Assembly: GCA_002049455.2 (NCBI GenBank)
Contig: KV918763.1
Coordinates: forward strand, 124,001 to 188,000
DNA from: Porphyra umbilicalis
Taxonomy: Eukaryota; Rhodophyta; Bangiophyceae; Bangiales; Bangiaceae
Length of the DNA stretch: 64,000 nucleotides
Direction of reading: 5' to 3'
Shown here: piece by piece, positions 33,862-43,336 of the stretch
Layout: each line of letters opens with the position of its first letter
Numbering within the stretch: position 1 is the stretch's first letter
Notes under the pieces: generated by a model
Databases searched by the model: none
The model's input: the letters and a program-made list of their open reading frames with translations, nothing else
What the model was told of the DNA's origin: nothing
Made by a program: the position numbers and the translations under genes

Positions 33862-35663
33862 CGTTGCGGGGCGGGACTGGTGGCGAGAACAAGGGGGCTC
33901 AAAGAGGACTCCCAGAACGCCACTGCAGGCCCGCGTACGCAGAGACACCCGAGAAGCGCTCAGATTGGCCCACAGGCACACACACAGGAGCCACGCACGG
34001 CGGGGGACGAGACGTTTTTCGTGGGGCCTGCCTTGAAAGAACGAAAAACGTAAAATGGGAGATCTATCATCGCCACCCCCGTACAGCTCGCACGAGTGGC
34101 AAGGCCCTGTGGGGGGTGCCAGCGTGAGAGATCGTAATGAGCTGCACTGTGAGAGGCCGTGAGAGCAGGGGACGCATGCGAGGTGCCAATAGACGGCGAC
34201 AGGGTGGAGCCGTCGAACTGCCAGCAAGGGTACAATTGCGGAAATGCATGCACTCAGGCCTCTAACAGCTACCCAACGGTTCGGGCTGTCGCACAAGGCA
34301 GCGCACGAATGGAGGCAGGGAGAATGTACTGCCGCGTGGAGCGGCTAGGCGCCACCTCGGTCGCACCTGCACCTCGGCTAGTTTGCTCTGGGCCAGCGGC
34401 CGCCGCGGTCATGCGCGCCGGGCGTGTCCCGCCGTGTTCCAGCCAAGCGCCTGAACAGGTACGTGTGCTGAGGGGCATCACGTGGCCGGCCAGCCTACAA
34501 GCGCGTGGAGCCGCGACGCGAGCAACGTCAGCCGAGAGGTCCCCAGCTGTGCGCACGAGGCGGCCGTGCGACGCATCTCTTGTGCGCGACCGGAGTGCCT
34601 TCCTGAACCACCGGAGAATTTGGTTTGTTTGAACTTTGAAACGCAGGGTGGGCCACTTAGCTTCGCCCTTGTGCGCACCAGTAAACGTCATGCGCACATG
34701 AAAATCAAGACCCAGACAACGTTGATTGAGGCTATTTGGGTGCCACAATCGACACAGGTTGCAACATCAAATTGCACCTGTGCAGCATGCATGCGTCACG
34801 CATCCGTCACCTGTGTGTGTCTTGTGAGGCTCGCAAGGGGCCCACGGGGCCAGGCCCCCAAAAACGTTGGCAACACAAAGGAGGCGTGGACGCGAAAAAC
34901 AATGGCCCGCCTGGCCCGTGCAGTGGTTCTTGACGGGGTCCGTGGCAGAATGGCCAGAAAGCACCACGTGAGCCCGTCGTGGCACCGCTCACGACCCTGT
35001 TAACACGTGAGACCGAATTCCCCCCAGGCGGCGGCAGCGCGCCACCAAACTTCAGCTCGGGTGCAGGGTAAGATCGTGTTTTTCTTGGAAGTCAGGCATC
35101 AACTGTCACCCGCCGCAGGGGATGCTCAGCCACGTACAGCCTGGAAGCTCCAAAGGAACCTTCCATCTTCAGTCTTGCGGGAAGATGTAATGCCGCGGGT
35201 GTGGCGGCGGCCGTTCATGGCGTCGAACTGCCAATGGAGAGGCTCCATGCAGGCCAGTTCTAGCGGCCTATGGGCCGGCCAAAGAAGGGGAGGCCGCTTC
35301 TACGCAATACTGACTGCAGGCGGCGCGGCGCAAGACCGCATGGCTGCGTCACGTGTAATCGCGCCTCCCCATGGAGAACAGTTGTCTTCGTCCTTGTCGC
35401 CTACGCTCCACATCTGCGCCTTTGCGGCGGTCCATGTACTGTGCAACCCCTTCATGAAGCAAAGTGCGTAGCTCCTGTGAACACGCTTCCAGCGTGGTTG
35501 CGTGGGTGTGTTTGGCTCACCGCCTTGACATAAGACATGTGGTATGAAATTTGGTCGAGTGATGATGCGACCACACGACGGCACAGCACCCTCCTCTGCT
35601 TTCTTGCAAGGTCTGCGAAGGGCCGTAAAAGGCTTGTCAATCCTGATCATTCTGAATGAGCTC
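33862..35663. other. Non-coding stretch
   Basis: No gene supported. Frames between 34,159 and 35,530 are Arg/Ala/Ser-rich with no motifs. The right edge is the target duplication ATGGGAAC (35664-35671) of the following hAT-like element. Confidence 0.4.
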
Positions 35664-35671
35664 ATGGGAAC

Positions 35672-36826
35672 CAGGGGTTGTCAGAATACGAATCTTAGGG
35701 CGAAGAAGGATACGGATACATGCCGATGCTTCGTATCTGATGACAGACAAGTCCCTTGCCTGACATTTGGATACGGATATCTGCTTCGAAATCCGGATTA
35801 TTGCTTGCAATACATCCGTATCCTGATACGATCATCATGTCTTATTGAAATCCCTCAAGTCCTGCAGACAGAACAATAAGAGCCAGACAAGGACGCTATC
35901 TAGACACTATTTGAGTGCTAAATGGACCTGAAGTACGACTGCCAATTCACCTTTAATGTGTGTATCCCAACGGGCGCGGTCCAGGCCGTTCCCCGCCGTT
36001 TTTGTAAACGGACGCCACAAGTACCATTCTAAGTCTCGTGTCACTCTCCGCTGAGAACGCGAACGGGCCGGGTCGCGTCATTGAACGGTCCCTTTCCGGT
36101 CGGGCAGGATCGCCGCTTGTCGTTGCAACATGCTTGTACATGAATACCCCGATTGTCAGAACGTGCGCAGAGAGATCGACTGCCCGTTACTGGAATTCTG
36201 TGACCGCGAAATGCTTCATAAGTTTCTTATATTGCTGATCCCCGATTTTTGTCCTGGGGGACAGAGACAGAGACTGTCTGTGAATAACAGCACTCCATTG
36301 GTCCAAAACGACAGTAAGAAGTCATCCAAGCCAAAAGAAAGCCCTCATTCGGTGCCAGGACCTTGCATCCAGCAGAACTCACTCTTTGTTGCCGCTTGAT
36401 CTGAATTTCTTGGCACGGAGCAAGCTGCCCACGCGAGATTTTGAGATTTTCTACTGTCTCCATGCCAAAAGTGCAGCAAAAAAGAGGAGCTGATGTTGAT
36501 TTCATGGCTGTATGGGCACATGTAAGCCAACAGGAGCACCAGGTCAGTCCCAGGGGCGCATCTGATTGGTGGAGAGAGTCGGTCCGCAAGTCTGTCTCTG
36601 TCCACCAGGACGAAATTTGGGGATCAGCCATATCCCTGTATCCTGACTCTCCTAGCCGGGATACGGATCAGTTGTAATCTCGCAAATTTTGTCGGACAGG
36701 ATAGATATATTCTTTCCTCTCTTTCTCATAATGTTTTTAGGATATGCGTCCTCGGTGCGTATCCGAAGTGGATACGGATATGGTGTATGGATATAATCTT
36801 CTGGGATATATCCATGACAACCCCTG
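35672..36826. mobile_element. Non-autonomous hAT-like element with perfect 8-bp TSD
   Basis: The ends CAGGGGTTGTCA and TGACAACCCCTG form the terminal inverted repeats. The duplication ATGGGAAC flanks both sides (35664-35671 and 36827-36834), exactly 8 bp as in hAT elements, whose ends typically begin CAGNG. Subterminal GGATACGGATA/TATCCGTATCC motifs recur in both orientations, the kind of sites hAT transposases bind. Length is 1155 bp including a 397-bp nested MITE, so the original was about 750 bp. No transposase gene. Confidence 0.92.
36233..36629. mobile_element. MITE, family A, copy 2 (nested, complete)
   Basis: 397 bp inside the hAT-like element. The left end TGCTGATCCCCGATTTTTGT is mirrored at the right end (CGAAATTTGGGGATCAGCC), and the inverted repeat runs on to ACAGAGACAGA, about 44 bp in all. 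ATAT flanks both sides (36229-36232 and 36630-36633). Its interior closely matches copy 3 at 38486-38837. It has frames on both strands but none gene-like. Confidence 0.88.
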
Positions 36827-36834
36827 ATGGGAAC

Positions 36835-38445
36835 CCGGCGTGTGTCAGCAAGATATGCGTCAAAAAGGCGTTTGATTCAAAACACACGTCTCATTCATTG
36901 CCGGTCTGCAAAGGACATTCGCTCTTCACTGAATCTCTTTACATTGGTTCTTGGTTGGACGGCATCCTCTTCGAGCTCCATGTGGGCTTCCACGGTTGTA
37001 GCTTGCACGCCAAGAAATAATATGGATGTTGACAGTGAAACAAAGAGAGCTCTCCTACAAAACAATCTTCAAATACGGCGCGCACGGGAGGGCCCGCCAG
37101 CTTCCTCCACCTCCGCCTACGCGGGACGCGCCGCTGCTGAGCACTGCCGGCGCGCACCGCAGCCTCCGCCGCCGCGCCCGTCACTAGAGGGACCCCCATC
37201 CCCTCTCGCCGAAGCTGCCCCAGCCCGCCGCGCAGCTGCTGGTCAGTGCCGCCACGCGGGGCAGCTGCCGCTCATAGCGCCAGACCGGGCGGGACTGCGA
37301 CCCCCCACGCCACCGTACCCGCCTTCGCACACCGCACCGCCGCTGGTCATCGCCGCCGCACGGGGCAGCCTCCGCTGCGGGCGCAGGAACGGGCGGGCCT
37401 GCCACCCCCCGCCGACGCCGCCGCGGTCGCCCTGCAGCCCACGGTCGCACCTGCAGCCAGGGCTGCGCCCCCATAGAGGCTGCAGACAGAACCGTCGGGC
37501 ACTCGGTCGACCAAGTATTTAAAATATGACGACAATTAATATTCAAAGCGCCCATCAAAGCGCCCAGGAAACCGTGGGCTCTGGGCGCTCGATCGCCCTC
37601 TGAGCGCCCATTGAGCGCCTAAAATGCACCCAAAAAGAGCACCCTAGGCGCACTCAAAAATCCTACTCTCAAGTACGTTTCTTTCTTCAGCATGTTTGCT
37701 ACATCAGTTCATATCGCGTCAAGCAGCCAATGACAGGGTGACAACGGCCCACGTCGTGGCGCTCTGAAATCGATAGTATGGGGAAAGAAACAGACATTGC
37801 TAAACTTGCTGTTAGCTTTGTGGGTGATGAGGGGGGATGCAAGGACTTCAGGTGTTTCAAACCATCTTTTGTCTACGGCCACGTGGCAACCCGCTTGTTC
37901 ACTTGAAAGACAGGTGGAATCCTCGGTTCATCCGCTCCGCTACAGTGTTGGCTTCGACCTCTGTACGAATCCCTGCACCCCTGCGTCCCCCGGCTTCACA
38001 CAGCCACACTCCCCTTTCTGTGGTAGGTTGAATTAGCACCGCGCACAACGCACACATAAAAAATGGCGCAAAGCGCAACGAACAGCCTCGGCCAAATGCT
38101 GTTGAGAGGATTGTCAACAACTCAGGCTATCTCTATCGGCTATTCCATTCTAGAACCAAGTCCGCGTCCTTAGACAGCCACATGTACGTCAGCGGTTGGC
38201 TATTTTGCTGTCATGAGCCTAAGTGTATATTACGGCCCTTCTAGGCGTGGACGTCATCAAGCGCTGCACATTTTGACCTGTTTCTTTGTCCGTCTGCCGA
38301 CGAGCGTTCTCTGCGCCTTCGTTCTGGCTAATACGGCTGCTCACCACACTTGTCAACTGCCGCTGCAGTGAATCAAGTCCTGGCGGAAAAATTCGTCTTG
38401 ATCGGGCCAAGAAAAGACGTGGTGTAAGGAATCCTGCAGGTTGTC
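36835..38445. other. Non-coding stretch with GC-rich repeats
   Basis: 37,080-37,490 is GC-rich with about three degenerate ~105-bp units (see next entry). 37,540-37,650 has a cluster of GCGCCC/GGGCGC motifs. The remainder is ordinary composition without a supported gene. A fragment near 38,075-38,095 (GCGCAACGAACAGCCTCGG) resembles 5325-5343, hinting at a shared worn repeat. Confidence 0.4.
37125..37450. repeat. Degenerate ~105-bp tandem repeat
   Basis: Units share GCYGCTGGTCAGTGCCGCC, CGGGGCAGC and GGGCGGGMCTGC blocks; the two best copies are offset by 104 bp (GGTCA at 37241 and 37345), and a weaker one starts near 37130. Frames in it are shadows. Confidence 0.5.
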
Positions 38446-38485
38446 GTGCGTGTCCCAAAAATGAGACATGCACGTTTCCTGAAGG
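38446..38485. mobile_element. Isolated end of a family B MITE
   Basis: GTGCGTGTCCCAAAAATGAG followed by ACATGCACGTTTCCTGAAGG matches the left end of the 15757-16384 element over about 40 bp. The rest of that element is missing and family A sequence starts directly at 38486. Confidence 0.75.
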
Positions 38486-38837
38486 CTGTGAATAACAGCA
38501 CTCTATTGCTCTAAAACGACAGTAAGAGGAAATCGAAGCCAATAGAAAGACCGCATTTGGTGCCAGGACCTTGCATCGAGCAGAACTCACTGTTTGTTGC
38601 CGCTTGATCCGCTTTTCTTGGCACGGAGCAAGCTGCCCACGCAAGATTCTGAGATTTTCTACTCTCTCCTCGCCAGAAGTGCAGAAAAGAAGAGGAGCTG
38701 ATGTTGATTTCCAGGCTGTATGGGTACATGTAAGCAATCAGGAGCACCAAGTCAGTCCCAGGGGCGTATCTGATTGGTGGAGAGAGTCGGTCCCCAAGTC
38801 TGTCTCTGTCCACCAGGACAAAATTCGGGGATCAGCA
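38486..38837. mobile_element. MITE, family A, copy 3 (left end replaced)
   Basis: Matches copy 2 from its internal CTGTGAATAACAGCACT (36278) to the right end (GGGGATCAGCA at 38837, followed by ATAA). The first ~45 bp, including the left inverted repeat, are absent and replaced by a family B end. It can therefore not be mobilised as it stands. Confidence 0.85.
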
Positions 38838-40408
38838 ATAATGCTCACACGTGACCGACCACGATACGAGGCACCACACAACGGGGGCAGAGATGGACGA
38901 TCGTCACTGATTGGGCGCTTGCGGCCACGGCTCTCGCCTGTTTCACAGCAACCGAGATCGCGTGGCTGGCGTCCATCGATCTCTTTTTCTCCGGACTTGC
39001 GAACATTTCTGCTGCGCCGTCAAGACCACCCCCACCCCAGCACAACGAAAAACAGGACTTACACGTCATATTCGGGTCGATCACGTTCACATGTGCTCAC
39101 CGTCAAGACAAGGCCTGAGGGCGTGTCAGCGTTGGAAGGGTCACGATGACGCTAAAAGCGAATGGAGTTACGTTGCTGAGAAGGACTGCCCCGCCGCAGG
39201 GGTCACAGGGCCCGGACGGCGCGTGCCCCCCTTCCCCCCCCCACCACCCCGAGTTGCACGCGGCAATCACGCGCAGCGTCTTCCGGGGTTCGAAGCGATC
39301 ACGATGACCCGCGGATGATCGTGACTGCGCGCCGGCTTCTGTTGCGGCGGCGCGTATGCGGTTGCTGACGCCATCGACCGTCGCGGTTATGGGCGCCCCT
39401 TCGCGTGGCGGTCGATTCCACCCGCCCACCCGTGCGCCGTGTCGGCCGCCCCGCCCGCCTTGCACAGATGCGCTGCGCGGCGGGGTGACGGTCCTGCCCG
39501 TAGGCGTTGCGCCACGCCGGCGGACCGCCGCCGCTGCGGTAGCGGCGGCGGCCCCCCCTGCCCCGCCCCACGCCCTCCCCGCCACGGCAACGTGGCTGTA
39601 CGTGCCCCCGGGCGTTCTCGCGGCCATGGAGCCAGCCGGCGTGCCCGTTGTCGACGCGTCGCGGAGCGCGCTACCGCCCTGAAGGCCTGGGTGTTGCACG
39701 CACGTGCTTGGAAGTTATCCGTTGGAACCTGTGGAAAGGCAAGAAAGAACTTCTGAGCTTGCATGTTAAAATTCTTTTCAGTCTCTGCAAACTGTTTAGT
39801 TAATTTGCTTCGTTGTGTTCTGTTGAAGAGGTTCAACATTATAGTTTATTGATAGTTATTCATAAGAAGACGTTAATGAGATTTGTCGGTTCTCAAGAAT
39901 CAAAATCACTCTTTTTAAAGGCGAAGGCTTAATAGGACTACAAAAGAGTATGGTGCTTTGCGGAAAATTGGCGCATGCACGTTTGCGCAAACAAACATGC
40001 ACACCCGACCACTGCGTGCATGGACCTGTGCTGCAGGGAGACCCCGGGTGTCACCGGGTGATGTGTGACATGTCAAGCCTCCCGCATTCGGCCGCCCGGA
40101 GTCTGGCGGCGCTGGGACCTGGCCTTCCGATTGGCCCATCGCAACTGATTGAATTAGGGGTGGCGAAACTGGTCGAGGCCCCCGTGCGTCCCGAGATTGG
40201 GGATCAGGTCCTGTCTTCAAAGTTTTGAATTGAAAGTACGGGCCGGAACGCAGCAGGCCGGACGCACCTGGCTTGACTTGACGCAGGCGCGCAGCCGGGG
40301 CGCAGCGCAGCGCACAGACGTCAGTTGTCTTGGCGTCCTACGGCCTGCGGCGCTCAATGGTGCTAGTTGGCAGGCACCCACGTCACGCCTCACGCCCCCC
40401 CCCTGACC
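38838..40408. other. Spacer before the tyrosine-recombinase block
   Basis: 39,200-39,690 is GC-rich and low complexity with frames on both strands and no domain. 39,755-39,955 is a sharply AT-richer island. 40,000-40,400 may hold the promoter of the next gene, with no clear TATA box. Confidence 0.4.
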
Positions 40409-42442
40409 ATGGATGAGGCAGCCGAGCCGTCGAGGCCGCTGGCGCACTCCCCCCGCGCCCCCCCCGCCCCCGCCGCCTTGACTGTGCTGCCGACCGCGGC
40501 CGACCGGTCGGGTGAGGTGGGCTTGGAGACGCCGGCAGCGGTGCTTTCCGGCCCCCGTCGGCTGCATCCTCCTTCCCCCTCTGTTCGGGCGCTGTCTGCC
40601 GAGGCTGCACGCCGTGCTGCGCTGTCCGCCACTGCCGCCCAGGCCACGGCCACTGCGGCGGCAGGGGTAGCTGGTCGAGTAGCGGCGGCGGCGGTCACGA
40701 CGAGCCGTGCCGCATCTCGGCGCCGAACGCGCGGCATCGGCACCCTCGAGGCCGACCTACACGCTGGAGAGGATGCGTGGGCGGGTGTCAGTACGGGCCC
40801 CGCCCGCGGCACCAGGGCGGGCGAGGCGTACCTCCCGGCGGTGCCCTTGCAGCTTCTGCGCGACGAGGCGACGGACCGGGCGACGCTGGCGGCGCTGTGC
40901 GCCGAGCGGACCATCCCGTCGGGCGAGAACGACTCCCTTCGGTCGCTCAAGACGAGCTTGCTGCGTTTCAACGCGTTAAGCAGCACGGTCAATGGGGCGC
41001 GGATGCTGACGACGATGGCGTTTGTGCGTGGGGAGGCGCAGCTGGGGCGAGGGGCGTTGACCGACTACCAGGCTGCCGTAGCACACCCCGAGGGCGTGAT
41101 GGTAGACGGCGCCGCCAATCCCTCGGCAGCTGATGCCCATCGCCGGCAACCCCCACCTATATCCCTTTTTGGCGACACACCGGCGCCACTTGCGCCGTCC
41201 CCTACCCCTCCCCCTCCTCCTTCCGCCACTCTTCGGACTCCAGGAGCTCCTACCTGGCGCGGTGCCGGCGCACCGCCCTCTCCCAACATCCCGAGCCGGT
41301 CGGCGAGCCGAGCGGCGTCACTGCCAACCACTACCCCCTCGTCGCTGCCCGTGGCGCCTTCCGACGGCGCCGCCATGCAGCACTCGGCGGCTCCGCGCTG
41401 ACAGTCCCTGGTCCACGCCGGCCAGCTGGTGCAGGCCATGTTAGAGGAGGAGGCGGAGCGCGTCGACACAATGACGACAGCCGCGGGCCTTGCCGACGTC
41501 AAGGACCTCCTGGAACGGGTGTATGACCGCGTCAGCGCGCACGCCAACTCACAAGCGGCGGCCAACACACGGACGGACACGGCGGTCGGTTCTGTGCTGA
41601 AAGCGCAGACGGAGCTCATCATCGCTTCGGGCGCCGCTACGGCGCCACGGGCGGCCGGGCGTCAGACGGGCTCGGCGCAGGCGGGTCGGCATGCGAAGAG
41701 GACGAGGGGTGCCGGCGGCGCCGCGCCGGAGCCGGCGCTGGACGCCACCGGTGAAGGCGCGCACGTAACGACAAGCACCGCTGGTGCTGCTCGGGTGGTC
41801 GGCGTCTTCAAGCACCCCCTCGTGGCGGACTGGAGCTTGCCGCCCGAGATGATGTCACAGCGGTTTAGCACCGAGCCCCTCTCGCTGCAGCTGGCCAACC
41901 TGGTGAGGATGAGTCACGTATCTGTCGGCCACCCAGGAATTTTTGGCTCGTTTGCGTGTGCCGAGCTGTATGAGAAAGGCCTCGCGCGGTCGGAAGACGT
42001 GGTGGGCATGGGGGGGACGGCAGTGGCGGCCAACGCCGCCAAGACGGAGAAGATGAGAGGCATCATCAAGAACAAGGCGAAGAAGTACATCATTATGATG
42101 GGTTGGCTGCACGGCATCGAGCCCGAGGCCTTCAAACGGTCAGAGGAGGCAACGCATGGGGGCATGCACCCCTTCTTCCTGAACGAGGACGACTGCACTC
42201 TGTTGTCGGCGGCAGTCAACCGTGACGCGGATGACCTGGGTTGGGCGGCCGGCCACAACATTCGCGTCCCGACGGCGGCGCGCGTCAACCAGCTACATAA
42301 CCTGGTCCAGTCGAAGGGAAAGCGGGGTGGGGGGGGGGTCGGCACGACGGCTGCTGGCGTACTGGACCCATCCCCGTTCAAAGAGCTCCTCGCTGCGGCA
42401 CGCAAGAACGTGGAGGAAAAGTATGGGTCTGTCGATAAATAA
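40409..42442 (+). pseudogene. Unknown gene A of the tyrosine-recombinase block
   Basis: One continuous frame of 678 codons from ATG 40409 (context GACCATGG) to the stop at 42440-42442, interrupted by a single in-frame stop about midway. The N-terminal half is Ala/Arg/Pro-rich and contains a stretch (TLAALCAERTIPSGENDSLR) with the spacing of a SAP-type DNA-binding motif; that is a weak match. The second half has balanced composition (VVGVFKHPLVADWSLPPEMM, AKKYIIMMGWLHGIEPEAF, MHPFFLNEDDCTLLSAAVN), so it was under selection. An AATAAA overlaps the stop codon. It precedes the recombinase gene on the same strand. Function unknown; DNA binding or a structural role are possible. Confidence 0.65.
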
Positions 42443-43336
42443 AAGTGGAGTGGCGTCTTGCCTGTGGAAAGCTTCTCAAGGCTCTCGCTGTCCCCTCATG
42501 CCCGTTTTTCCCCTTTGCTCTTGTCGTGTACACCAACTTGGTCGGAAAAAGAGAGTAGCCGACGAGGTAGCTGTATAGAATTGCAGGATCCCGCTGCTGT
42601 GTGTCTTGGAATGTATGAGAATTTGAACCGGTAAAAGGGCGTGTCTCAACCGCGTCTGGACCGTCAAGACGGGTGTCGGGATCTTGTCCGGGTACGAGTG
42701 CCGGTCAGGCCAGACGTCCCATTAGCGCTTCACCTCCCCCAAACCCTGCCCTTGCACCTCCCCCCACACGGAAACGCCTCCCTCTCGCAACCGGCCCAGG
42801 AGACATCTTCCCCGCCCATCTACTGGCTGGGCATTCTGGCCACATGGGCAGCCAACGGTTCCACCGCGCTCCCCACCCGTCCCGTTGTGCCGCGGGCCCG
42901 CCGCGCTGCGCATTCCTCCCTCCCATTCCCCCCCATCTCACTGGGCATGGCATGCCCTGCTCCTTGCATCCCACTCACTGCCGGCGGTTCCCATTCCCCT
43001 TTGGTCATTGACGGTCAGCAGCCATTGGTACCGGTCCTCCTTAGTGCACTCGATACGTGAGGTGGTTGGTAGCAGGAAAGGTTGGAGGGATGTGTGGTAC
43101 TGATGGTGTGTGGCGTTTCGACGCAGGGTCAGGTTGTGCCTGCAGAGTTCATGGGACTGACGTGCGGTTGTCCGTATGTTATTGCCTCTCCCCTTCTTTC
43201 CCGGTCGGTGCCGTGCCCACGACGCTTCAATGGGGTGGTGGCGTGGCTCTCGCCCGTGCATGACCACCATCCCCCCCCCCCCCCCTTCCATCGCTGGCAC
43301 TCTGTGCGCCGATGCTGTAGGCGTCCGGTTGCCACA
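42443..43336 (+). other. Gap between gene A and the recombinase gene
   Basis: No gene. Pyrimidine-rich (CCTCCC, CCCATTCCCC) from about 42,720 to 43,020. The recombinase frame is open upstream to an ATG at 43082, but that extension is Cys/Pro/His-rich and includes a C-run, so I treat it as leader. Confidence 0.45.
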
